From Companilactobacillus huachuanensis (lineage in GTDB: Bacteria; Bacillota; Bacilli; Lactobacillales; Lactobacillaceae), in NCBI RefSeq assembly GCF_005404815.1, contig NZ_BJDF01000014.1, forward strand, positions 1-64,000: a stretch of DNA of 64,000 bases. The letters are read 5' to 3'. Within the stretch, counting starts at the first letter, position 1, and every line of letters begins with the position of its first letter. A model generated the notes under the pieces. The model did no database searches. It was not told the origin of the DNA and saw nothing but the letters and a program-made list of their open reading frames with translations. The position numbers and the translations under genes are program-made. This document shows, piece by piece, positions 44,453 through 52,421 of this stretch.

Positions 44453-45799
44453 ATGAAAGAAATAAAAAAAGGCAGTATCAAAGGATTACTGCCACTGATC
44501 GCATTTTTGATTTTATATGCATTGACTGGAATCGTCTCAGGAAGATTTGATAGTATGCCACTGTTAGTGGGGATGATTTTAGCGTCAATAGTGGCATTCG
44601 GGATTGCACCACCGAAGGGTACCAAAAAACTGTCATTTTCAGAAAAAGTCATGACCTTTTGCAAAGGCGGTGGTGAGCCTACGTTGATTATGATGGTCGT
44701 TATTTTTATTTTGGCCGGGGCTTTTCAAGGTGTGGCTTCGAAGATGCATGCAGTCTCGTCTGTGACTAATTTGGGATTAAGTATTTTGCCATCCAACATG
44801 ATTTTACCGGGTATTTTTGTTATCGGTTGTATTTTGAGCTTTGCGATGGGAACTTCGATGGGTACTATTACCGCTTTAATGCCAGTTGCAGTTGATGTTG
44901 CTGTTAAAACAGGAGTTAATCCTGCATTGATGGCTGGAATCGTTGTTGGTGGAGCGATGTTTGGTGATAACTTGTCATTTATTTCCGCCACAGCAATTGC
45001 CTCGGTTCAAACGCAAGGTGTTGAGCAACGAGAAAAATTTAAATTAAATATTATTACTTATTTACCAGCGATTATTATCAATATTATTTTGTTAGCTATT
45101 TATCCAATTAAAACGGTGGTTTTGACTGGTTCGTATAGTTGGAATTTGGTCGATTTAGTTCCCTATATCTTAGTAATTGTGTTGTCCTTAGTAGGTTTAA
45201 ACGTCATGCCAGTTATGATTATCGGTGTGGCATCAGGAATTGTAGTTGGTGTGATCCATGGCGATTTTAATTTGATTGATTCAATGAAATACGTTCAATC
45301 GGGAATGGTCAGTATGGAAGATATTGCCATTATTTCGATTATCGTCGGTGGGTTGGTCGAGTTGATGAAATATCTCGGTGGGATTCAATGGTTAATGGAT
45401 ACGTTGGGTAAGCAGACTAAGTCAAAGCATGGCGCTGAATTTTCTATCGGTGCTTTGGTGACACTTTTGTGTGTTGCGACAACAAATAACACGATTGCCA
45501 TTATCACGGTCGGACCCTTAGCAACCGAAATTGGTAGAAAGTTTAAATTGTCTCGCGCCCGTGTTTCAACATTATTGTCGATGTTTGCAACGCACGTTCA
45601 GGGTTTGATTCCTTATGCTGGACAATTGTTAGTTGCTGGTGGAATGGCTAAAATTTCACCAATTGCGATTGTGCCATGGGTCTGGTACTGCTATCTAACC
45701 CTTATTATGAGTTTATTGTTTGTTTTCTTGGATTTCCCGAAGGTAAAAGTTACCCCAGAGAATGGCTATGATCACTTCGAGGAAGATTTAGTAAATTAA
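44453..45799 (+). CDS. NhaC-type Na+/H+ antiporter family protein
   Basis: This 448-residue membrane protein has about 12 hydrophobic segments. GTSMGTITALMPVAV, GGAMFGDNLSFISATAIA and the late TNNTIAII/ATHVQGLIPYAGQ resemble the NhaC/YuiF branch of the IT superfamily. Members exchange Na+ or organic acids and amino acids for H+, so the substrate is uncertain. It is alone, with a terminator between it and nagB. Confidence 0.82.
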   Translation: MKEIKKGSIKGLLPLIAFLILYALTGIVSGRFDSMPLLVGMILASIVAFGIAPPKGTKKLSFSEKVMTFCKGGGEPTLIMMVVIFILAGAFQGVASKMHAVSSVTNLGLSILPSNMILPGIFVIGCILSFAMGTSMGTITALMPVAVDVAVKTGVNPALMAGIVVGGAMFGDNLSFISATAIASVQTQGVEQREKFKLNIITYLPAIIINIILLAIYPIKTVVLTGSYSWNLVDLVPYILVIVLSLVGLNVMPVMIIGVASGIVVGVIHGDFNLIDSMKYVQSGMVSMEDIAIISIIVGGLVELMKYLGGIQWLMDTLGKQTKSKHGAEFSIGALVTLLCVATTNNTIAIITVGPLATEIGRKFKLSRARVSTLLSMFATHVQGLIPYAGQLLVAGGMAKISPIAIVPWVWYCYLTLIMSLLFVFLDFPKVKVTPENGYDHFEEDLVN

Positions 45800-45803
45800 A
45801 CAC

Positions 45804-45842
45804 AAAAAAGCCGATAATCAAAATTGATTACCGGTTTTATTA
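45804..45842. terminator. Bidirectional terminator between the NhaC-like gene and nagB
   Basis: AAAGCCGATAATCAA pairs with TTGATTACCGGTTT around a short loop, between two convergent genes, with A and T runs on either side. Confidence 0.75.
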
Positions 45843-45852
45843 ATTTTCAAAA

Positions 45853-46557
45853 TTATTTAAGTTTTGATGCAGCAGCGTCATCGATGATAAGTGTTACATC
45901 AGGGTGGTTTTGCAATGCACTTGCTGGGCAGTCTTCTGTAGCGAAACCATCAACTGTAGCAGCAATAGCGTCAGCCTTGTTCTCACCATAAGCTAGAAGG
46001 ATGATTTTCTTAGCTTTCATGATTGAGCCGATACCCATTGAATAAGCGAAACGTGGAACATCTTTTTCATCTTCGAAGAAACGTGTGTTAGCTTCGATTG
46101 TTGATTCTGTCAAACCAACTTTTCTTGTTTTGCCATCGAAAGGTGAGCCTGGTTCGTTAAAGCCAATGTGGCCGTTTCTACCAATACCAAGAATTTGAAG
46201 GTCGATAGGATTGTCTTCAATAATCTTGTCGTAATCAGATGTGGCAGCTTCAGCGTCAGGATTTGAACCATCAGGAACGTATGAATTCTTGAAAGGTTTC
46301 TTGTTGAATAGGTGTTCATTCATGAAGTAGTGGTAACTTTGTTCGTTAGTTGGTTGTAGTCCAACATATTCGTCCAAGTTAACGGATGTCATGTTTGAAA
46401 AATCAAGGTCACTACTTGTCATTTCATTGTAAAGTGTGATTGGACTGCTACCAGTAGCTAAACCGAGGACTTTACCGCCGTCTTCGATGTCCTTTTTAAC
46501 AAGGTTGAAAGCTTCCTTACCACCCATTTGTGTGTCTTTAACTTTAATTATCTTCAT
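45853..46557 (-). CDS. nagB: Glucosamine-6-phosphate deaminase
   Basis: It converts glucosamine-6-phosphate to fructose-6-phosphate and ammonia in amino sugar use. [15 protein letters not shown] binds phosphate, and VNLDEYVGL and [17 protein letters not shown] hold the catalytic Asp, His and Glu. 234 aa fits the short Firmicute form. Its promoter overlaps a NagR/DasR-type operator, so it is probably induced by amino sugars. Confidence 0.95.
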   Translation of the reverse strand: MKIIKVKDTQMGGKEAFNLVKKDIEDGGKVLGLATGSSPITLYNEMTSSDLDFSNMTSVNLDEYVGLQPTNEQSYHYFMNEHLFNKKPFKNSYVPDGSNPDAEAATSDYDKIIEDNPIDLQILGIGRNGHIGFNEPGSPFDGKTRKVGLTESTIEANTRFFEDEKDVPRFAYSMGIGSIMKAKKIILLAYGENKADAIAATVDGFATEDCPASALQNHPDVTLIIDDAAASKLK

Positions 46558-46583
46558 TGTATTGATCTCCCATCTCTATCTTT

Positions 46584-46598
46584 CTGGTCTAGTCCAAT
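46584..46598. promoter_or_regulatory. NagR/DasR-type operator (dre site) on nagB
   Basis: ATTGGACTAGACCAG (minus strand) has the TGGNCTAGNCCA core of sites bound by GntR-family NagR/YvoA regulators. It overlaps the -10 and start of the nagB promoter. No nagR gene is in the window. Confidence 0.72.
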
Positions 46599-46624
46599 CT
46601 AAATCATTTTTGGAAAATTGTCAA
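46596..46624 (-). promoter_or_regulatory. Promoter of nagB
   Basis: On the minus strand there is a -35 TTGACA (46619-46624), a 17-bp spacer and a -10 TAGATT (46596-46601). Confidence 0.8.
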
Positions 46625-46706
46625 TGAAATACGTTCATTAAATAAAAATATTTTAAAAAACGTTAGAAATCATGCAAAATCTTCATAAGTTAGGTATATT
46701 TTTAGT

Positions 46707-47585
46707 ATGAGCAAAAAACTAAAGAGGCAGAATAATTTGGAAAAAATATTATCTACATCTGAGGGTAGTGTAAATACAAATCTAATCGGTCCCGTTGATA
46801 GCGACAGTATCATCGTCCTTGTTCCCGGGATCAATGGTTCAATTGAGTATTTCAATGACATAATTCCCTATTTAAAGAGTAAATATCAAACAATTGTTGC
46901 ACTTGATCTACTGGGTCAAGGAAAATCATCTAATTCTAAGAACGATCATTATACGATTGATTCGGAAGCATGGAACTTATTAGAAGCAATGGCGCGTTTA
47001 AAGATAACTAGAAAGCTAGTTGTTTTTGGATACGGTGTTGGTGGTTTGGTTGCCGTAAATATGGCAGAAATGCGTGGCTTTACGATTAACAAACTTATTC
47101 TATTAAATACACCTGCTACCGATAAATACGCTGATATGGACGCTCATTCGTCTGTAGCTAGTATTCCATTGCTAGGTAAACTAGCCAAATCACCAGTTAA
47201 AGCTGGAATGTATTTTGACAAGAACTTTGACCGCAGTAGTCTGACAGATTCTAAGGTAGTTGATGAGGCTGCTAATAAGGTTGACCATAAGGTTGCTAAA
47301 CAATTGCAAAAGATGTCCGTTGATTATTTAGGGGAAAAAGCTTTGAACAAGCGTCTACGTTCTTTTGATATCCCAACATTGGCACTCTTTGGTGAAGGTG
47401 ATCAAATTTTGACTGACAAAGGTATTAAGGATGCCAAAGCTACTATTGGCCGTGTTCCTGACTTGAAAATGGAAGACATCAAGGGCGCCGGTCATTTAGC
47501 AATGATGGAAAAGCCTGAAGAAGTTGCTAAGATGATTATTGATTTCGATGAATCTACAGTTAAAAAAGAAGAAACAGTCAATTAA
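46707..47585 (+). CDS. Alpha/beta-hydrolase fold protein lacking the usual Ser nucleophile
   Basis: This 292-residue protein has the alpha/beta-hydrolase pattern: LVPGINGS (oxyanion loop), DLLGQGKSS, the nucleophile elbow, a cap, an acid in GEGDQIL and a His in GAGHLAMMEKPEEV. However, the elbow reads GYGVGG (108-113) where GxSxG is expected, so Gly 110 takes the nucleophile position. The codon is an ordinary GGT in a well-read frame. Either it works by another mechanism or it is a non-catalytic relative. It is divergent from nagB and ends in a strong terminator. Confidence 0.8.
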   Translation: MSKKLKRQNNLEKILSTSEGSVNTNLIGPVDSDSIIVLVPGINGSIEYFNDIIPYLKSKYQTIVALDLLGQGKSSNSKNDHYTIDSEAWNLLEAMARLKITRKLVVFGYGVGGLVAVNMAEMRGFTINKLILLNTPATDKYADMDAHSSVASIPLLGKLAKSPVKAGMYFDKNFDRSSLTDSKVVDEAANKVDHKVAKQLQKMSVDYLGEKALNKRLRSFDIPTLALFGEGDQILTDKGIKDAKATIGRVPDLKMEDIKGAGHLAMMEKPEEVAKMIIDFDESTVKKEETVN

Positions 47586-47594
47586 TAAACGCAA

Positions 47595-47622
47595 AACATC
47601 AGAAATTATCTGATGTTTTTTT
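47595..47622 (+). terminator. Terminator of the hydrolase-like gene
   Basis: AACATCAG pairs with CTGATGTT, followed by seven T residues. Confidence 0.88.
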
Positions 47623-47659
47623 GTCCCATTTCTAAAAATAACTTTGAGGAGAGACTATT

Positions 47660-47977
47660 TTGAATTTAAAAGAACACCAAGCTTGGCTAACTGATTTTTA
47701 CAAAACCTGTGGTTGGTATCAATATCCTACGTTTGTTCATTTGAATTTTATGACTGAGGAGGTCGGTGAGTTATCTCGAGCTGTTCGTGCAATTGAAATT
47801 GGTCGCGACCATCCAGGTGAATCAAAGAAAACTCCGGCAGAATTGGAAGATAATCTTCAAGAAGAATTAGCTGACGTTTTGGACCAAGTTTTGATGATCA
47901 GCAGTAAATATGACATTGATCCAGAAACACTATTACAACGTAGTCAAAATAAGTTAACTAAGAGATTTCAAAAATAA
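47660..47977 (+). CDS. MazG-like nucleotide pyrophosphohydrolase
   Basis: This 105-residue protein has the MazG helical signature: FVHLNFMTEEVGELSRAVRAIE, then EEELADVLDQVLMI-type residues (EELADVLDQVLMISSKYDID) forming the EEVGE...ExxD metal site. Such proteins hydrolyse (d)NTPs or their modified forms to monophosphates. The start is TTG, with GAGGAGAG upstream. The long repeated hairpin (47978-48033) follows its stop codon directly. Confidence 0.85.
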   Translation: MNLKEHQAWLTDFYKTCGWYQYPTFVHLNFMTEEVGELSRAVRAIEIGRDHPGESKKTPAELEDNLQEELADVLDQVLMISSKYDIDPETLLQRSQNKLTKRFQK

Positions 47978-48033
47978 AAAATGAGTTGTATCACACTTAA
48001 AAGAAATAATTAGGTGTGATACAACTCATTTTT
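47978..48033. terminator. Long repeated hairpin, bidirectional terminator (copy b)
   Basis: AAAATGAGTTGTATCACAC pairs perfectly (19 bp) with GTGTGATACAACTCATTTT. It sits between two convergent genes. It is nearly identical to the hairpin at 4824-4881, loop included. Confidence 0.85.
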
Positions 48034-48069
48034 ATTGGGTTTAATATTTAATGAATGAAACGGAAAAAG

Positions 48070-48618
48070 CTATGTCCCAGACTTTTGTTGGGGTTGAGTA
48101 ATCTTAACTGGTTGAATGATGAATTTATTTTTTTGTGAACTAGCAACGGGTATGTATTTCTTGCCATCCTTGTAAACAAATTGAATAACGTCATAGTTGT
48201 TGTCTAATTTTTTAGCCTCATCAGAAATGATTTTTTGAATAGAATAAATGTACTGCTTTTGAACATCTGTAGCTTGACCATTTTGGACTGCCTCATAAGT
48301 AGTCTTGAGATATTTTTGGGTTTGTGAATCGGTCAAGGTAACGATAATGACGGTATGGGGATGTTTACTAGTACTGTCGTTGATATTATGTTCCTCTTTG
48401 ACAGCGACAACCCGGCCATTCTGATTAAATTTTTTGTCGAGATTACTTCGGATAGCCTTATATTCATTCTGGGGGACATTACTAGATGATTTGGTATCAC
48501 TAGTTTTAGTGGGGGATCTAAGTGTCAGAACTGACAATAACGCAGCAAAGATAACGACGGCAATAATGGCAAAAATCAGATGTTTTTGATTAAACGGTTT
48601 TCGTTGTTCTTTACGCAT
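48070..48618 (-). CDS. Uncharacterised membrane-anchored protein
   Basis: This 182-residue protein has a basic N-terminus, one membrane helix (about 14-33) and a Ser/Thr/Lys-rich extracellular stalk, then a mixed alpha/beta region (about 55-165) and a Gln-rich end. There is no lipobox or sortase motif. No family was recognised. It ends convergently with the MazG-like gene. Confidence 0.55.
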   Translation of the reverse strand: MRKEQRKPFNQKHLIFAIIAVVIFAALLSVLTLRSPTKTSDTKSSSNVPQNEYKAIRSNLDKKFNQNGRVVAVKEEHNINDSTSKHPHTVIIVTLTDSQTQKYLKTTYEAVQNGQATDVQKQYIYSIQKIISDEAKKLDNNYDVIQFVYKDGKKYIPVASSQKNKFIIQPVKITQPQQKSGT

Positions 48619-48761
48619 AAATTACAAGCCCCTAACTAGTCAATTGTTAGGGAGATTATAACATAATCTGCTTTTTCCTATTGATCTAATAGGGCATTAG
48701 TAGTCGAAGCGTATATTTATTTTATTTGGCATAACGTGCAATGCGTTAGTCGTTAGTTAAG

Positions 48762-48905
48762 TATGCCAGAAACATTCATGGACTGTGCAGGACCGGTCTG
48801 AGCCTGAGAAGAGGACTCAAACATTGGTTGGAAGCCTTTCCATAGACTAGGAAGCCTCCAAACACCACTTCCACAAATATTTCTCGACTATTTTCACTAG
48901 TGAAT
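48762..48905 (+). repeat. Cloverleaf element copy 15 (decayed)
   Basis: Fragments GGACCGGTCTGAGCCTGAG, GGTTGGAAGCCTTTCCATAG and AGCCTCCAAACACC match subfamily B in order, but the third hairpin is gone and the outer stem barely pairs. It is an old relic in the 48619-49037 gap; nothing else is recognisable there. Confidence 0.7.
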
Positions 48906-49037
48906 CTTTAGTAAAAGGATTATAAAATTCGATTAAAATGATATTCAATTACAATCTTTTTATGCCTAAAAATTATTAAAGAAATGATTTTTAAAAATAG
49001 ATTATTAACTAGTACAACGTGTTAAATATAAGATTAA

Positions 49038-49886
49038 TTAGAAAATACCAACCCAAGCACCAAGAATACTAATAACTGCAATACCAGCAATTATTACAAG
49101 TGGCTTTGCTCCCTTATTAAGTAACCAATAGATTATCCCAAAGGCACCCAATGGTAGAAGGCCAGGCATGATTTGATTTAAAATGGTTTGAATTTTAATT
49201 GTCTCAGCACCCGTACCAAATTTCAATGGGATAGTAATTGATACCATTGAAGCAGTCATAGCACCAATAACCATTAATCCAAGAATAGCAGCACCGAAAG
49301 TAAGACTCTCCATCATCCCATTAGCTTGAATCTTCTGTAAGAATCCTGCACCTAATTTGTAACCCCAGTTGTTGCATAACCATCTGAGAATGATAGTAGG
49401 GATGTTAAATACTAGTAAGAATAGGATTGGTCCTAAAATATTTCCCTTAATAGCTAACGCAGTACCGATACCAGTAGCAAGTAATCTCAAAGTACCCCAG
49501 AAGAATGAATCACCAATACCAGCTAAAGGTCCCATTAAGGATGCTTTAATAGTATCAATAGATGATTCATCGAAATCCTCATCGTTTGCATTCTGTTCTT
49601 CCATTGCCGATACAATACCAGTAATAAAGGTAACGATAAATGGAGTTGTATTGAAGAAACCTAAATGGCGTTTTAGAGCTTTTGACATCTTTTTTTTGTT
49701 ATCGCCATAAAGCTTTTTTAGAACCGGAATCATAGCATAAGCAAAGCCAAGATTCATTTGACGTTCATAGTTCCAAGAAAATTCCATTTGTAATGTTCGC
49801 CAAAATACTTTATTTAAATCTTTTTGTGTCACTTTCTTTTGTACATTTTTATCTTGTGTTTTCTTATCCTTAGAAGTCGTCTCCAT
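49038..49886 (-). CDS. PTS mannose-family transporter subunit IID
   Basis: This 282-residue membrane subunit has a cytoplasmic N-terminus and QMEFSWNYERQMNLGFAYAM, MGPLAGIGDSFFWGTLR, the EIID signature. With IIC it forms the sugar channel of the phosphotransferase system. Its start overlaps the IIC gene by 17 nt. It is the last gene of the IIB-IIC-IID operon, which has no IIA here. The opening 25 residues are unusually Lys/Gln-rich. Confidence 0.92.
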   Translation of the reverse strand: METTSKDKKTQDKNVQKKVTQKDLNKVFWRTLQMEFSWNYERQMNLGFAYAMIPVLKKLYGDNKKKMSKALKRHLGFFNTTPFIVTFITGIVSAMEEQNANDEDFDESSIDTIKASLMGPLAGIGDSFFWGTLRLLATGIGTALAIKGNILGPILFLLVFNIPTIILRWLCNNWGYKLGAGFLQKIQANGMMESLTFGAAILGLMVIGAMTASMVSITIPLKFGTGAETIKIQTILNQIMPGLLPLGAFGIIYWLLNKGAKPLVIIAGIAVISILGAWVGIF

Positions 49887-50655
49887 TGTCTACACCTCCA
49901 TCATCAGTAGTAACAACTTTTTCAGCATTATTCTTCTTTGAATGCATGATTTGCACCATAATTACGGCTAAGATTGCTCCAAAAATAGCAATTCCTGTTA
50001 GAGGAATCTTTAGATAAGCACATAGAGCAAATCCTAAGAAGAAGTAAGGAACAACTGATTTTGTCATAATTACTTGAGCTAACATTGCAAAACCTAATGC
50101 TGGGATGATGCCAGTAGCAACCGTTAATCCGTGTTGTACGAAAGCTGGAATCATATCAAGTAACAATTTAACAGCATGGCTTCCGACTAAGAATGATCCA
50201 GCGACAACCAAGGCGAGTAAAAGAGCTAGTCCAAATCCAGCAATATAATGCATTCGTTGAACACCATCAGCATCCCCGTCATCAGCATATTTGCCAGCTT
50301 TGTTAGACAAATATGGAATAAAAATACCTAAATAAAGGTTCTTTAGAATTAAAGCTAATGTGGCAATAGGTAAGGCCAAAATCAATGCTGCAGAAGTAGC
50401 AGCGTTGGAAGAAATTGCAAAGGCAACACCTAAAATACCTCCAGTGATAACTTCGGGAGGAATTGAAGCTCCAACAGAGAACATCCCAATAAATGCCAAT
50501 TCAAGAGTAGCACCCATAATGATTCCTGCATGTAGATTGCCCATAACTAAACCAACAGCAACACCAGTCACAATGGGACGTGAGATCATACTGTCACCAG
50601 TTGCATAATCAAGTTGAGCGACGAAAGCAATTATCCCTAATAGTAGCGCTTGCAT
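49870..50655 (-). CDS. PTS mannose-family transporter subunit IIC
   Basis: This 261-residue polytopic protein has GVAVGLVMGNLHAGIIMGATLELAF and SVGASIPPEVITGGILGVAFA, typical of EIIC of the mannose/sorbose family. It binds and moves the sugar. It lies 13 nt after IIB and overlaps IID. The acidic tail (TTDDGGVDNGDDF) lies in the overlap. Confidence 0.92.
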   Translation of the reverse strand: MQALLLGIIAFVAQLDYATGDSMISRPIVTGVAVGLVMGNLHAGIIMGATLELAFIGMFSVGASIPPEVITGGILGVAFAISSNAATSAALILALPIATLALILKNLYLGIFIPYLSNKAGKYADDGDADGVQRMHYIAGFGLALLLALVVAGSFLVGSHAVKLLLDMIPAFVQHGLTVATGIIPALGFAMLAQVIMTKSVVPYFFLGFALCAYLKIPLTGIAIFGAILAVIMVQIMHSKKNNAEKVVTTDDGGVDNGDDF

Positions 50656-50668
50656 TTTAATACACCCC

Positions 50669-51142
50669 TTATTTAATTAATTTTTGAGCTGGTATTGGAG
50701 TATCCCCAGGTACTTGTCTTAACTCCACTTCAACACCATCATTTATTAATCCTTTAATCTCTTCTTCTTCTCTAGGAAGCAAGTTGACCGCTTTACTAAG
50801 GTTATGTGTTCCTTCACGTGCCTTCATCCCACCTAGATTTATATGAGTTATTTCTGGATAACCGTGTTGCAAACTTACGGCATCCTCAACGTTTCCAACA
50901 ATAACAAACATCTTCAAGTCATTTGTTTTGCCGCTCTTCAACGTAGTAATTGCATCTTCAACCGTTTTGATGGCCAATTTAACACCTTGTGGCTTTGCCA
51001 TTCTGATAATGCTACGTTGCGTATCATTTGTTGCTGCAGCATCATTAACAATCATGATTGCATCTACACCAAGCTCTGGTGTCCAAGCAAAAGCAACCTG
51101 ACCATGTAATAATCTATGATCAATTCTGACAAGTTTAATCAT
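50669..51142 (-). CDS. PTS mannose-family transporter subunit IIB
   Basis: This cytoplasmic 157-residue subunit passes phosphate from IIA to the sugar. The phospho-acceptor His is H13 in RIDHRLLHGQVAFAW. It is the first gene of the PTS operon, downstream of a promoter with a LacI operator and a cre-like site. No IIA domain is encoded, so IIA must come from elsewhere in the genome. Confidence 0.93.
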   Translation of the reverse strand: MIKLVRIDHRLLHGQVAFAWTPELGVDAIMIVNDAAATNDTQRSIIRMAKPQGVKLAIKTVEDAITTLKSGKTNDLKMFVIVGNVEDAVSLQHGYPEITHINLGGMKAREGTHNLSKAVNLLPREEEEIKGLINDGVEVELRQVPGDTPIPAQKLIK

Positions 51143-51176
51143 GAGAAATCCTCCTAAATAAATTAATAGCTTAAAT

Positions 51177-51193
51177 ATGGTACCGTTCCCACA
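51177..51193. promoter_or_regulatory. LacI-type operator O1 (PTS operon)
   Basis: TGGTACCGTTCCCA (within 51177-51193) is an imperfect dyad matching O2 at all but one position. It lies in the PTS leader, about 30 nt from the promoter -10, fit for repression by the divergent LacI protein. Confidence 0.75.
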
Positions 51194-51199
51194 TTTTAT

Positions 51200-51213
51200 G
51201 TTAAGCGCTCTCA
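51200..51213. promoter_or_regulatory. cre-like site in the PTS promoter region
   Basis: GTTAAGCGCTCTCA matches the catabolite-responsive consensus TGWAANCGNTNWCA except at the first two positions. It sits just downstream of the PTS promoter, where CcpA binding would repress. Confidence 0.55.
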
Positions 51214-51223
51214 GCGCAAATTC

Positions 51224-51253
51224 ATCATAACCCCATTGATTTTATCCTGTCAA
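51224..51253 (-). promoter_or_regulatory. Promoter of the PTS operon
   Basis: On the minus strand there is a -35 TTGACA (51248-51253), an 18-bp spacer and a -10 TATGAT (51224-51229). It overlaps the divergent lacI promoter. Confidence 0.8.
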
Positions 51254-51264
51254 TAGTTTATATT
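51236..51264 (+). promoter_or_regulatory. Promoter of the lacI-SIS operon
   Basis: The -35 is TTGATT (51236-51241), followed by a 17-bp spacer and -10 TATATT (51259-51264). The expected start falls at operator O2. Confidence 0.78.
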
Positions 51265-51271
51265 TTTATTT

Positions 51272-51287
51272 GTGGAACCGTTCCCAT
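51272..51287. promoter_or_regulatory. LacI-type operator O2 (regulator's own promoter)
   Basis: TGGAACCGTTCCCA lies at the expected transcription start of the regulator gene. It is almost identical to O1, so one repressor probably controls both directions. Confidence 0.78.
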
Positions 51288-51296
51288 AAACTAAAA

Positions 51297-52391
51297 GTGT
51301 TTCTTAGCGAGGTGTTAATTACGAAAAAACATGACATTACTATAAAAGAAATATCCAAGCTCTCTGGAGCTTCGACATCAACTGTTTCACGTGTCTTGAA
51401 TGAATCAGGATATGTTTCGACTGAAAAGCGACAGGCTATTGAAAAAGTTATTCGTGAAACTAACTATCGTCCAAGTATGATTGCCAGAAGTTTGCATTCT
51501 AAACAAACAAAAACATTGGCAGTTGTCTTACCCGATGTAAGTAATCCTTATTTCATTGGTCTAATTGAAGAGATTGAACACGTGAGTGAAGGGTATGGCT
51601 ATACTTTGATTTTGATTAATACCATGTCTACAGGTGCTGACAAGATGAATGCTGTTGACGATCCAGAGGTGAAGGCATTACATACAATTCAGGAGAAACA
51701 TGTTGATGGTGCAGTAATTATTGGTGGTGAAATTGATCACGTAAACGTTGATTCACAGTATTTAAAGACACTAAATGAATTAAATAAGCAAATTCCTGTT
51801 GTTATCATCGCTCAAAAGGTTGAAAACTGTGATTGTATTTTCGTTCAGCGTCATATAAATACTGGTATGCGTTTAATTGTTCAACATATTCTTTCACTAG
51901 GGTATCGCAAAATTGGATTTCTGGGAGGCAAACCTGGAGTTAGAGTGACTGAGCAGCGGTTGGCTGAATTTGAAAAGTTAGTAAAGATGTATACAGATTA
52001 TGATGATAAATCAGTTCTTTTGAATGATTACTATTTAAAAGATGGGTACCAAGGAATTGAAAAACTTCTCAATCAAACTGATTTAAATGCAGTTGTAGCT
52101 ATTAATGATCGTGTAGCCTTAGGTGCAGTGAGAAGATTACATGAAATGGGTATGAATGTACCTAAAGATATCGTTATCGGAAGTGCTGATCAATTTCCAG
52201 ATAGTGATTATTATATTCCAAGTATTACAACAATTAATCAGCACAATAATTCATTAGGTAAAATAGCTGTTGAACAATTAATTAGGAGTTTCAATGGGCA
52301 ACCATTCTTAACAGCTGAAAGTGAATTTCCAGATTTAGTTATTCGTGAGTCGTGTGGAGAAAAAAAATATAGTAATGTTCTAAAAAAGTGA
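51297..52391 (+). CDS. LacI/GalR-family transcriptional regulator
   Basis: The helix-turn-helix TIKEISKLSGASTSTVSRVL and following hinge (NYRPSMIARSLHSKQTKT) are typical, with a periplasmic-binding-like domain after (LAVVLPDVSNPYFIGL, AINDRVALGAV, TTINQHNNSLGK). The start is unclear because no ATG precedes the HTH. GTG 51297 is used here; GAGGTG at 51309-51314 is well placed only for an ACG (51321) or ATT codon. It is divergent from the PTS operon, followed by the SIS gene, and flanked by two matching operators. Confidence 0.88.
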   Translation: MFLSEVLITKKHDITIKEISKLSGASTSTVSRVLNESGYVSTEKRQAIEKVIRETNYRPSMIARSLHSKQTKTLAVVLPDVSNPYFIGLIEEIEHVSEGYGYTLILINTMSTGADKMNAVDDPEVKALHTIQEKHVDGAVIIGGEIDHVNVDSQYLKTLNELNKQIPVVIIAQKVENCDCIFVQRHINTGMRLIVQHILSLGYRKIGFLGGKPGVRVTEQRLAEFEKLVKMYTDYDDKSVLLNDYYLKDGYQGIEKLLNQTDLNAVVAINDRVALGAVRRLHEMGMNVPKDIVIGSADQFPDSDYYIPSITTINQHNNSLGKIAVEQLIRSFNGQPFLTAESEFPDLVIRESCGEKKYSNVLKK

Positions 52392-52421
52392 TTAGCAATT
52401 ATTATTAAAGGGGCTAATCGT

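Noticed and set aside
46618-46640. cre site upstream of nagB (TGAAATACGTTCA)
   Set aside because: The CG is shifted by one base from the consensus and the spacing does not fit TGWAANCGNTNWCA on either strand.
51385-51402. parS-like TGTTTCACGTGTC in the LacI gene
   Set aside because: It encodes the HTH residues TVSRV, common in LacI genes, and the right half does not match parS.
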